Source: Lapidilactobacillus concavus DSM 17758
Lineage (GTDB): Bacteria > Bacillota > Bacilli > Lactobacillales > Lactobacillaceae
DNA length: 36,165 bases
Assembly: GCF_001435835.1 (NCBI RefSeq)
Contig: NZ_AZFX01000089.1
Location: 1 to 36,165 of the forward strand
Reading direction: 5' to 3'
The notes beneath the pieces were generated by a model. That model made no database searches, had not been told where the DNA came from, and saw only the letters and a list, made by a program, of their open reading frames with translations. The translations under genes were made by a program, and so were the position numbers. This document shows positions 23,308 to 31,316 of this stretch, in pieces. Position 1 is the first letter of the stretch; each line of letters begins with the position of its first letter.

Positions 23308-24528
23308 TCACCACTTATTATTCCGATACTTCTTAACATAATTCAACTGCCGTGCCGCTAAGAATAGCTTCCGCTTCAAACTCTTATCCGCGCGATAGAA
23401 CAACGGATTCCCCCATCGCTTCTGCTTGATCAGCTCGCGACATTCACGATTAATTTTTGGATCAGAAACAAATTCTCTAAGAACGACTTTTGGCACGATC
23501 GTAAACAAGAACGTGCGCTCATTGTACGTGATCGGTGGATCAAGTTGATTGACACAGTCGTCGACTAAAAGTTGTGCCATATTGTGTCCTGTTTGCGTGA
23601 TGTAATAACTCGAACGGCCTTGACGAATGTTGATTTCAAACAACTTGAATTTATGATCACGCTCATCATACTTGATGTCGAAATTGGCGAAGCCTGTATA
23701 GCCAATTTTTTCGAGTAGCCCCTGCATTTTTTGCATCAATGGTAAATTATACCGGCTGATGATTGCGGTATAATTGCCAATTGCCGTTGGTGTGTGTTCT
23801 TGGAGGACGACCTGCCCAAGCGCCACTAATTTCACCTTGCCCTGAGTGTTGGCATACAGGACACCATCCCACATGCTGGTATCCTCGCCAGGAATATATT
23901 CTTGAATGATGACTTCATCATCGTAATTAGCGTCATGAAGACGTTTCAGGACCGTCTCAACTTCTGCCTTTGAATTGACGCGATAGACTTTTTTCTTACC
24001 TTCGAAGTGGAGATCGTAATACTTGACCACATTGCTAGGCTTGATAATCAGCGGATATTGCGCCTGATCATCTTCGAAAGGCACATCAATCTGGCGACAA
24101 TCATAGAAGAATGTCCGCGGATAATCAACGCCCAATTGATCACAGAGCTGGTAAAAATTCTTCTTGTATTGTAACTGATTCAAGATTTTCAATGACGGAT
24201 AATTGAAGACGTAATATTGCTTGAGAAACGCTTCATTCTCGACGATATAACGCACATACATATCGCTAGTCCCAATCAACAATAACTTCTTACCGGGTGT
24301 CTGATATTTCTTGGCAACCTTTTCGAGAATCTTCGGAAATTCACTCGGTTGGTGGAGTTCAGGATAATAATCAATCTTGTCTGGAATCGTGCTGTATTCC
24401 GTAAAAGAAAGTGGTGCCGAGCCAATCAAAATCGGGTGAATCCCATATTTTTCATGAAAAGAAATTGCAACGTTGTAAGTATTTAAATCGGTGCCGACGA
24501 TGATTGGGATAAAATTAAAATCTGCCAT
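23308..24528 (-). CDS. ATP-grasp ligase, possibly a D-aspartate ligase for peptidoglycan cross-bridges
   Basis: The 406-residue protein has a pre-ATP-grasp Rossmann-like part (IPIIVGTDLNTYNVAISFHEKYGI) and an ATP-grasp domain. ATP-site marks are YPLIIKPSNVVKYYD, EVIIQEYIPGEDTSMWDG, a TGFANFDIKYD strand and FEINIRQGRSSYYI, which should carry the metal-binding Glu/Asn. It would join a carboxylate to an amine using ATP. Size and layout resemble the Aslfm-type D-aspartate ligases that add D-Asp to the lysine of the peptidoglycan precursor in many lactobacilli and enterococci. That assignment is by resemblance only, and other carboxylate-amine ligases are possible. ATG 24528 is chosen by GGAGG 5 nt before it; a longer reading would add a hydrophobic stretch from upstream sequence. 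The gene is followed by the foldback island. Confidence 0.75.
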   Translation of the reverse strand: MADFNFIPIIVGTDLNTYNVAISFHEKYGIHPILIGSAPLSFTEYSTIPDKIDYYPELHQPSEFPKILEKVAKKYQTPGKKLLLIGTSDMYVRYIVENEAFLKQYYVFNYPSLKILNQLQYKKNFYQLCDQLGVDYPRTFFYDCRQIDVPFEDDQAQYPLIIKPSNVVKYYDLHFEGKKKVYRVNSKAEVETVLKRLHDANYDDEVIIQEYIPGEDTSMWDGVLYANTQGKVKLVALGQVVLQEHTPTAIGNYTAIISRYNLPLMQKMQGLLEKIGYTGFANFDIKYDERDHKFKLFEINIRQGRSSYYITQTGHNMAQLLVDDCVNQLDPPITYNERTFLFTIVPKVVLREFVSDPKINRECRELIKQKRWGNPLFYRADKSLKRKLFLAARQLNYVKKYRNNKW

Positions 24529-24677
24529 GATTGCCTCCAAAATATCGATAACACGGCTAATTATAAAGGATAGCAGGGTCATAATCAAACCGGTTTTTCG
24601 AATATCATCAGAAATTTAATAGTTGTAAAACTTAATTTAAGGGGTTATTTTCACGTAAACACACCATTAATTTTCAT

Positions 24678-24711
24678 AAAAAAAGCTGTGACGCCTTCTC
24701 GCTTCACAGCC
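24678..24711 (-). terminator. Terminator of the ABC exporter gene
   Basis: On the minus strand GGCTGTGA...TCACAGC with seven T following, about 30 nt after the stop at 24741. Confidence 0.88.
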
Positions 24712-24740
24712 AAAATTGAAAAACATTCAATTTTTGATTT

Positions 24741-26375
24741 TTAGACCGATTGTACTTTACCGTCGACTAGTTCAACGACCTGATCCGCTTGTTGGCGTAA
24801 TCTTTCGGAAGCGTGATGGCTCACAACGAGCATCGTGACTTTGTCGAGTGCCATCAATCGATCTTCAATATCCCGCGTCGACTCTGGATCCAAGGAAGAT
24901 GTGGCTTCATCAATCAGCCAAACATGCTTCTTCTGGGCGAGCCCGCGCGCTAAAGCAACGCGTTGAACCTGGCCGCCAGATAAATCTGAGCCGTTCTCGC
25001 TGATAACCGTTTCAAGACCAGCCGATAAATTATCAATTAGCGGTGCAAGACCACTCACCTCAATCGCGGCCAACAAATCCTCGTCAGGAATCGCCGATCC
25101 CAGCGTGATATTGAAGCGAAGCGTGTCATTGAAGAGATGGGGCTTTTGATTAATATAAATAAGTTGATCGCGCAATTGCGTGGCAACAATATGGTTGTAG
25201 GCCACTGAACCATATCGTAACGTGCCTTGCGTCGGACGTATTTTCTTGGCGATAAGATCTAGTACAGTCGTCTTACCGGTACCCGAATCGCCGACCAGGA
25301 TCAATTTGCGGCCCGCCGGTAATTCGAATGAACAATCATCCAGAATCAGACTTGATTCATATCTAAAATCGACGTGTTCGAATTTAATCGCGGCGGGTTG
25401 ATCTGTGATATCGATTTGGTCTTGTGGTGCAATCGTCGCTTCAGGAATCAAAGCCATATATTTTTCGAAGACAGGCTTCGTCGTCTTCACTTCCATCAAG
25501 TTAGCCAACATCCCCGTTGTGCTTGAAAAAATTGTCGCCGAAAAATAGCTTGCGGCACTGATGCCCCCAATTGGTGCGAGCTTCCACAAGTACAGGAGGA
25601 CCGCCTGCGCCCGCACAACCGTCTGACTCAGCAGGCTTGACAGATTAGACGCGCCCATCATTGTCCCATTGGCAGTCGCCTGTTTCACTCTAGCCTCGCG
25701 TAAAGTTGTAGACGCATGATTAACGGCGGTCGTGATTTGTTTTTGTAAATTTAACATGAGCAAATCATCGAAGCCGGATAAAAAGTCTGAAATAATTTTC
25801 GTTGCAGTTTCGGCCGTCTTCGTCGCGCTCAATGCGGCCTGATTCATCTTCTTAGTAAAAGCCTTCGGTACAAAATACATAATCACTAACAAAACAACGA
25901 TGGTCGCAATCATCGAGTAATGAAAATGAACGATCGTCGCGATACTCATTGCAATCGTAATCGCCTGCAATGCCGCCATTTCTAAACAGAAGAAACCATA
26001 ATCATTGATTGTTCCGATATCATTTGTCATCCAAGAAATGTAAACGGAAGGATTATGCTGATGAAAGCCTGCATAACCCGCTGCAATCAGGCGTTCCGTC
26101 ATATTATCTCGAATATCCGCATCCATTTTTTGTATCGCACTGGTTAACATTCGCTCATGTAAGACAATCTGAACTGCCCATACCAGACTCGTTGCCGCGA
26201 GTATCGCAAACCAGATCAAAACGATCGATAACTGGCGCTTCACCACTGCCGTCAATATATTAGCGGCGCCGAGTCCAAATAATGTCGTGCACGTTGCGCC
26301 AACGACATCAATCAGCAGCACAATCATATTGAGCCGCCATTCTTTTTTTACATACTTCCAGATCCCCAAAAACAT
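24741..26375 (-). CDS. ABC exporter, single half-transporter
   Basis: The 544-residue protein has an ABC exporter membrane domain (about five to six helices in 15-290) and an ATPase domain with Walker A GDSGTGKTT, signature LSGGQVQR, Walker B WLIDEATSSLDP and switch VVSHHAS. All catalytic residues are present, so it probably works as a homodimer. The membrane part, with repeated Met/Ala/Thr-rich helices, is unlike the LmrCD pair at 1464. Lactobacilli carry many such orphan exporters and the substrate is unknown. AAGGAG ends only two bases before the ATG, which is tight; a TTG two codons later would have normal spacing. The gene is transcribed alone. Confidence 0.85.
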   Translation of the reverse strand: MFLGIWKYVKKEWRLNMIVLLIDVVGATCTTLFGLGAANILTAVVKRQLSIVLIWFAILAATSLVWAVQIVLHERMLTSAIQKMDADIRDNMTERLIAAGYAGFHQHNPSVYISWMTNDIGTINDYGFFCLEMAALQAITIAMSIATIVHFHYSMIATIVVLLVIMYFVPKAFTKKMNQAALSATKTAETATKIISDFLSGFDDLLMLNLQKQITTAVNHASTTLREARVKQATANGTMMGASNLSSLLSQTVVRAQAVLLYLWKLAPIGGISAASYFSATIFSSTTGMLANLMEVKTTKPVFEKYMALIPEATIAPQDQIDITDQPAAIKFEHVDFRYESSLILDDCSFELPAGRKLILVGDSGTGKTTVLDLIAKKIRPTQGTLRYGSVAYNHIVATQLRDQLIYINQKPHLFNDTLRFNITLGSAIPDEDLLAAIEVSGLAPLIDNLSAGLETVISENGSDLSGGQVQRVALARGLAQKKHVWLIDEATSSLDPESTRDIEDRLMALDKVTMLVVSHHASERLRQQADQVVELVDGKVQSV

Positions 26376-26556
26376 CTCTCCTTAAATTCCATGTTAATTA
26401 ACGTTAAGTGTCGTTCATAATTCTGGGTGTCTAATGCCATTTGATTTTTCATAACTTGAATCATACACTTAACTGACGCGGAATCCAACTGTTTTCTGTG
26501 AATTCGATGAAGATTTAATTTGAGTTATTCTCACTTCAGCGAAAACCGTCGGGTAC

Positions 26557-26591
26557 ACAAAAAGACACGACAGTTTTTACCCCGTCGTGTC
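26557..26591 (-). terminator. Terminator of the universal stress gene
   Basis: On the minus strand GACACGAC...GTCGTGTC followed by five T, about 35 nt after the stop. Confidence 0.9.
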
Positions 26592-26624
26592 AGAAACAAT
26601 TCTCAAAAGCATCTTAATGAGTGC

Positions 26625-27131
26625 TTACTCTTCAAAATAACTGATCATTCGGCTGATTTGTGCATCGGAACGAACGATAATGACCGAACAAGGGGCGTAA
26701 CGAGCCATATAAGCCGCATGCGTGCCAATTGTCTTACGACGTCCCATTTTCGTCTCGGAGCCAATCACGAGCAAATCAGGCCGGAAACTAGGGATGATCT
26801 TGTCGACGATCTCATGGCTAGGGACACCTTCGCCGAGGAAGGGCTGGATATCCAGGACACCGAATTCACGAGCCTTGTCACAGTAAGTATTCAAATCCTT
26901 AGCGATCGCCGCCCGCTGCTTAGTTAGCACGTCGGGTGACAGGGACTGGAAAATATTTAAATCGCCGGTTTCCAGAATCATCGCAACGGCGAGGGGAATA
27001 TTGTAAATCTTAGCGACCGTACAAGCGTAGTCAAACGCCCGTTGGGACGAAATAAAATCATCATCGTCAACGGCAATCATGATTCGTGAATAATGCATGG
27101 TGGAGACGTGATAATCTTCTAAATCTTTCAT
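26625..27131 (-). CDS. Universal stress protein (UspA family)
   Basis: The 168-residue protein has a single Usp domain: opening strand RIMIAVDDDD after about 16 extra residues, a middle IVDKIIPSFRPDLLVIGSETK, and the nucleotide-binding loop region GSETKMGRRKTIGTHAAYMARYAPCSVIIVR. In the ATP-binding type this loop reads GxxGx9GS/T; here only part of that spacing is kept, so ATP binding is uncertain. Usp proteins help survival in stress and starvation. GAGGTGA precedes the ATG and a terminator follows, so it is a one-gene unit next to the adenosine deaminase gene, both on the minus strand. Confidence 0.88.
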   Translation of the reverse strand: MKDLEDYHVSTMHYSRIMIAVDDDDFISSQRAFDYACTVAKIYNIPLAVAMILETGDLNIFQSLSPDVLTKQRAAIAKDLNTYCDKAREFGVLDIQPFLGEGVPSHEIVDKIIPSFRPDLLVIGSETKMGRRKTIGTHAAYMARYAPCSVIIVRSDAQISRMISYFEE

Positions 27132-27196
27132 TTAGCTCACCTCATGATAAAAGAATTTCTAAAACAATATTGAATTGACCCTAACCACAGATTCAC

Positions 27197-28207
27197 TCAG
27201 TAACCCGTCGCCAGTTCGCCGATCACACGCTCACGAACTAAATCCGAACAAAATGCTGCGTTAATGGCATTCAGATTGAACTCATGGAATTGTGCTTTAG
27301 TAATGCCGAAATGTTGTTGCCAAAGCAGATATTCCTTCGTCAACGTTGTTCGAGAAACCGTTCGATTATCCGTGTTAATGGTAATTTTAACATGGTTTGC
27401 AATCAATTCGGGCACGGGATAGTCATCAATTTTTACAATTGCCTTTGTTTGCAGATTGCTTGTTAAACACATCTCCAAGACACCGCCTGCTTGCGCCACC
27501 TCTGACTGCAATACAGGATGCCCACCAAGCGCAACGCCATGGCCAAAACGACGAATACCTAAAGCCAGCGCGGCCATCACGTTATGCACGCAATGACTCT
27601 CACCCACATGCAAAGTCATAGGAATATTTAACTGTTGTGCAACCTTGATGGCAGGCTCAATGACGCCAGTAGGGAAATTCGCCTCGTCACCTGCAAAGTC
27701 ACCGCCAACCAGCCCATCACCAAGAAATGGACGAGCTGCATGAAACATGGCTTGGTTGCGAGCATTTGGAAATTGACGCATCGCGCAAACTAACAATCCA
27801 GATTCAACCTGAAAATCCGCTCGACCACGGTGTAGGCCCTTGATCACGGCTGCAATGGCCGCCTCGACGCTCAACCCTTTTTCCGTTGAAAAGTCTGGGG
27901 CGAAGCGGACTTCGATGTACTTCACGTTTTCCTGTGCACATTGTTCAATCACATCATACGCGGCCAGCTCAAGCGCTGCCTCAGTTTGTAATAGTGGCAT
28001 CACAACATCGAAGCGTTTCAGATAGGACAGTAAATCTTTCGTGTTATCAGGAACGCTGACCAGTTTTTCCAAGTCGGCATCCGTTGTTGGCAAGTCGACC
28101 TGCGCCATCCTTGCGAGTCGTCGGATCACTTTTAAAGATAGCGAGCCGTCTAAGTGACAATGTAATTCAACTTTAGGGAGTGCTCGTAATTCTTCAACAG
28201 ATAGCAT
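27197..28207 (-). CDS. add: Adenosine deaminase
   Basis: The 336-residue metal-dependent amidohydrolase carries the adenosine deaminase motifs in order: H16-C-H18-LDGSL (metal ligands), HVGESH in place of HAGE, RRFGHGVALGG, and TINTDNRTVSRT with the last metal ligand and catalytic Asp. It turns adenosine or deoxyadenosine into inosine forms in the cytoplasm for purine salvage. The ATG at 28207 is chosen because GAGGTGG precedes it; an upstream in-frame extension to 28273 would code for a basic, unlikely leader. It is divergent from the nucleoside phosphorylase gene, so the two salvage genes share a 180-bp intergenic region holding a possible cre site. Confidence 0.93.
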   Translation of the reverse strand: MLSVEELRALPKVELHCHLDGSLSLKVIRRLARMAQVDLPTTDADLEKLVSVPDNTKDLLSYLKRFDVVMPLLQTEAALELAAYDVIEQCAQENVKYIEVRFAPDFSTEKGLSVEAAIAAVIKGLHRGRADFQVESGLLVCAMRQFPNARNQAMFHAARPFLGDGLVGGDFAGDEANFPTGVIEPAIKVAQQLNIPMTLHVGESHCVHNVMAALALGIRRFGHGVALGGHPVLQSEVAQAGGVLEMCLTSNLQTKAIVKIDDYPVPELIANHVKITINTDNRTVSRTTLTKEYLLWQQHFGITKAQFHEFNLNAINAAFCSDLVRERVIGELATGY

Positions 28208-28308
28208 AATCCACCTCAATCTCCTAATACACTCAAGATAGCGTTTTTTTGAGAAAAATTCAACCAAAAGCAAATAAAATCATCCGGATAGTCATTTATT
28301 CATCGAAA

Positions 28309-28322
28309 TGAAACCGTTTCGA
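28309..28322. promoter_or_regulatory. Possible cre (CcpA) site
   Basis: TGAAACCGTTTCGA matches the cre pattern TGWNANCGNTNNCA at all but one fixed position. It lies about 25-38 bp before a TAGAAT -10 (28347-28352) of the nucleoside phosphorylase gene, in the divergent region with add. A bound CcpA there would overlap the -35 area and repress. Confidence 0.5.
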
Positions 28323-28386
28323 TTCGCACTCTTTTCATAAGTTTGATAGAATACAAATAGGTATCTACACTTTAGGAGGCTACATC

Positions 28387-29688
28387 ATGAGAATGATTGA
28401 TTTAATCGCTAAGAAACGCGACCATCAAGAATTATCTAACGCCGAAATCGAGTTTATTATTACGGAATATACGGCTGGAAATGTGCCTGATTATCAAATG
28501 AGCGCCTTGTTGATGGCCATTTATTTAAATGGCATGAATCACGATGAGACTTCCTCACTCGCCCGCGCCATGCTTAACTCGGGTGAAAAATTAGACCTTT
28601 CGATGATTCCCGGCACTAAAGTCGACAAACATTCGACTGGGGGCGTCGGTGATAAAATAAGTATTCCGCTCGCGCCCTTAGTCGCAAGCGCTGGGGTTAA
28701 GAATCCGATGATTTCTGGCCGCGGCTTAGGTCATACAGGTGGCACACTAGATAAACTTGAAGCCATTCCTGGCTATCAAGTCGATGAAACAGTCGACCAG
28801 TTTATTCAACAGGTCCAAGAACATGGGACTGCAATTATTAGTGCGACGAAAGACGTGGCACCAGCAGATCGGAAAATCTACGCGTTACGCGATGTGACGT
28901 CGACAGTTGAAGCCATTCCTCTGATTGCCAGCTCAGTCATGAGTAAGAAGCTCGCCTCTGGCACCAACGCCTTAGTCCTCGATGTTAAAGTCGGCAACGG
29001 TGCTTTTATGAAGACTGAGGAACGTGCACGGAAGCTAGCTGAAACCCTCGTTGAGATTGGTCGTCAGAATCAAGTTCCTTGTGTGGCTTACTTGACCGAC
29101 ATGAATCAACCTTTGGGATACACGATCGGTAATGCATTGGAAATCAAAGAATCGATCGATGTCTTGCGCGGACAAGGTCCAGAAGACGTCACCGAGCTAA
29201 CGCTGATCCTTGGTGCAGAAATGCTGGTGCTTGCCAAACTTGCAGAAAACACGGAAGATGCCCGACAAATTTTGATTGGTAAAATCAACGATGGCAGTGC
29301 ACTGGCGGCCTTCAAGCAACTGATCAGCGATCAAAACGGCGATGCAAGCATCGTTGATCATCCAGAAAAATTACCACAGGCCGCAATGACCCTCGATATT
29401 ACCGCCAAACAAGCCGGCTACGTTATCGGCATGCAAACCAATGATTTGGGGCTTGCTTCCGTCAAGATTGGTGGTGGCCGCGCGAAGAAAGAGGATAAAG
29501 TCGATCCAGCTGTCGGTATTGTTTTGCATAAGAAAATCGGCGATACGGTCGAAGTTGGTGAATCATTAGCCACACTCTACCTAAATTCGGAGGCACCTCA
29601 AGAAGTTCAAGATCAAGTCTTGAATAGCTTCGAGATTGGCACTGATCGACCAGATCCGTTACAGTTGATCCACGAAATCATTCACTAA
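28387..29688 (+). CDS. pdp: Pyrimidine-nucleoside phosphorylase
   Basis: The 433-residue enzyme belongs to the thymidine/pyrimidine-nucleoside phosphorylase family: MRMIDLIAKKRDHQELS start, the phosphate-binding signature K81-H-S-T-G-G-V-G-D89, SGRGLGHTGGTLDKLEAIPG and the C-terminal GGGRAKKEDKVDPAVGI. It splits uridine, deoxyuridine or thymidine with phosphate to base and sugar-1-phosphate. AGGAGG precedes the ATG. The phosphoesterase gene follows after 13 nt, so they are probably one operon, and the divergent add supports a nucleoside-catabolism role. A cre-like site upstream suggests carbon repression. Confidence 0.93.
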   Translation: MRMIDLIAKKRDHQELSNAEIEFIITEYTAGNVPDYQMSALLMAIYLNGMNHDETSSLARAMLNSGEKLDLSMIPGTKVDKHSTGGVGDKISIPLAPLVASAGVKNPMISGRGLGHTGGTLDKLEAIPGYQVDETVDQFIQQVQEHGTAIISATKDVAPADRKIYALRDVTSTVEAIPLIASSVMSKKLASGTNALVLDVKVGNGAFMKTEERARKLAETLVEIGRQNQVPCVAYLTDMNQPLGYTIGNALEIKESIDVLRGQGPEDVTELTLILGAEMLVLAKLAENTEDARQILIGKINDGSALAAFKQLISDQNGDASIVDHPEKLPQAAMTLDITAKQAGYVIGMQTNDLGLASVKIGGGRAKKEDKVDPAVGIVLHKKIGDTVEVGESLATLYLNSEAPQEVQDQVLNSFEIGTDRPDPLQLIHEIIH

Positions 29689-29701
29689 TCAGGTGACGAC
29701 A

Positions 29702-31063
29702 ATGAGTAGATCAGCCCACTGGCCACCCCTATTTCGCCGATTCAATTCACATCAGTCGCGACAACAACTTTTCAATGAAACCCGGCATGCGCCAGGGACC
29801 TACACGACAACACTCGTCAATGATTTTGGCAAAAAGGTAAAGTATACGCTAATTGTGACAGCCGATGATCAACAGATCTTTTTACCTCAACAAAAAGCAG
29901 ACGGTTTAGCTGGTCCCATCTATTTCCGTAGTTACTCAAAATTCTTCAAGCGTTATAACGCCATGACCGAATTACCACTCGGCGCCCGTCAATTCGTGAA
30001 GCAGTATCTGCAAGAGTTTGCGGTTAAGCTGAATCACAAGTTGACTCCTGAATCACTAACGATGGGCATCGTCACCGATACGCATGACAAGGCCAACGCC
30101 AATTATACGTACTATGGTGTCAATGGTCTCCAACACGTCCAAGAACTTAATTTACTTGACGAGACCGGCATCTTAGACATCAAGGGACATCTTGGCGACG
30201 CGATTGACGGTTCAGATCAGCCGGCAATTAGCCAGGCACGACTGGGAAAGATCGTCGCTACATTAAATGAGAGCAAAACGCCGTTCTTCATGGTCGAAGG
30301 CAATCATGATGCGAACGATAAATATGACGAGAAGTTCTTCCACGACCGCCCGAGTTTTACCGCGAAGACATATGGTAATCTTGTCTACAAAAAATTATTT
30401 GCTCAGCCACAGATTCACGTGGTGGATTGGCAAAGTGGCCTCGGATATTTCGACAAAGGCCAGGTACGTGTGATCTTCCTAAATACCAGTGATGTGCCCT
30501 TCTTACTAAATGCAGATGGCACCAAAAAATACGACGTTAAGCTAACACTAGCCATTCGTCAACAACAAATTGAGGCACTCGTTGCACTGTTACAATCCAG
30601 TAGCAATCGGCGTATCGTCATCTGCGGCCATGCCAATTTGATTGACGCCAAGGGGGATGACGCATTACAGTACAATGGACACGCCGTTCATGAACTCTTA
30701 GTCGCATTTAACCATCGACTCAAAGGACGCCTACAACCCCAAGTCACGAATCCCGATTTTACCGTCAACGTTGAATTCGATTTTAGTCAGCAACAGGGTG
30801 GACAAGTCTGGGCGTATATTTGTGGCCACCGCCACCTCGAAGCCGAGTACAAACATCAAGGCATCAAGTATATCCTACTGAATTGCAGCGCGCTAATGGG
30901 ACCAGACCACCAGCTCACCACCCATTTCAATCAAAACTGGCAAAGAAAACAAGGCACAATGACAGAATTTGCAGGCTACGTCATCGACATCGATGCCAAA
31001 ACAAGAAAAATAAACGTCTACGGATACGGAGCAGCAACACCAGAAAGAAAGTTTAATTTTTAA
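29702..31063 (+). CDS. Calcineurin-like metallophosphoesterase
   Basis: The 453-residue protein shows the full metallophosphoesterase set: GIVTDTHDK (D-x-H), GHLGDAID, VEGNHDAND, ICGHANL and CGHRHLEAEYK. The 120-residue N-terminal part (TYTTTLVNDFGKKVKYTL onwards) is not a recognised domain. There is no signal peptide, so it acts in the cytoplasm. The substrate is unknown; its place 13 nt after the nucleoside phosphorylase gene hints at a nucleotide or sugar phosphate. ATG 29702 is used because AGGTGA (29691-29696) precedes it; an earlier GTG lies inside that site. The last base of its stop codon is the first base of the hairpin-repeat array. Confidence 0.82.
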   Translation: MSRSAHWPPLFRRFNSHQSRQQLFNETRHAPGTYTTTLVNDFGKKVKYTLIVTADDQQIFLPQQKADGLAGPIYFRSYSKFFKRYNAMTELPLGARQFVKQYLQEFAVKLNHKLTPESLTMGIVTDTHDKANANYTYYGVNGLQHVQELNLLDETGILDIKGHLGDAIDGSDQPAISQARLGKIVATLNESKTPFFMVEGNHDANDKYDEKFFHDRPSFTAKTYGNLVYKKLFAQPQIHVVDWQSGLGYFDKGQVRVIFLNTSDVPFLLNADGTKKYDVKLTLAIRQQQIEALVALLQSSSNRRIVICGHANLIDAKGDDALQYNGHAVHELLVAFNHRLKGRLQPQVTNPDFTVNVEFDFSQQQGGQVWAYICGHRHLEAEYKHQGIKYILLNCSALMGPDHQLTTHFNQNWQRKQGTMTEFAGYVIDIDAKTRKINVYGYGAATPERKFNF

Positions 31064-31179
31064 GAGCGTGGACTCAAGCGGGTAGCTTCTGAGCATTAGC
31101 CTAGGTGAACGTAAGAGCTGCGTAGCAGAGCGTCGTTCAGCGTAGCTAAGCGCAGGAAGTTGCTTGAGGTAACGCGTTT
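31063..31179 (+). repeat. Hairpin repeat, copy E (117 bp)
   Basis: AGAGCGTG begins at the stop codon of the phosphoesterase gene. GAGCATTA is 28 nt in, CTAAGC is 83 nt in and AACGCGTTT ends the unit. CTCAAGC (31073-31079) pairs with GCTTGAG, and inner arms GAACG/CGTTC enclose a GC-rich hairpin. Most of the stem sequence differs from copy F next to it. Confidence 0.88.
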
Positions 31180-31296
31180 AGAGCGTGAAACAAGGCGTTT
31201 TGTCATTGAGCATTAACGATAAATCCGCAATGATTCGGCTAGAATCATTGCGGATTTGTTGTTAAGCGGAAATGACTACCTTGTGTAACGCGTTTT
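31180..31296 (+). repeat. Hairpin repeat, copy F (117 bp)
   Basis: AGAGCGTG at 31180 is exactly 117 bp after copy E. CAAGG pairs with CCTTG; ATTGAGCATTAACGATAAATCC faces GGATTTGTTGTTAAGCGGAAAT; the tip GCAATGATTC/GAATCATTGC closes on GGCTA. The unit ends AACGCGTTTT. Confidence 0.9.
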
Positions 31297-31314
31297 AGAG
31301 CGTGGACTCAAGGT
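31297..31314 (+). repeat. Hairpin repeat, truncated third copy
   Basis: AGAGCGTGGACTCAAGG at 31297, again exactly 117 bp on, matches the first bases of copy E and stops at the convergent gene's stop codon (31317). It shows that the array was cut, or that the boundary motif itself is what is repeated. Confidence 0.75.
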
Positions 31315-31316
31315 AT

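Noticed and set aside
31063-31314. CRISPR array because of the regular 117-bp period
   Set aside because: The repeated words are short, the intervals are palindromic rather than unique spacers, and there are no cas genes.
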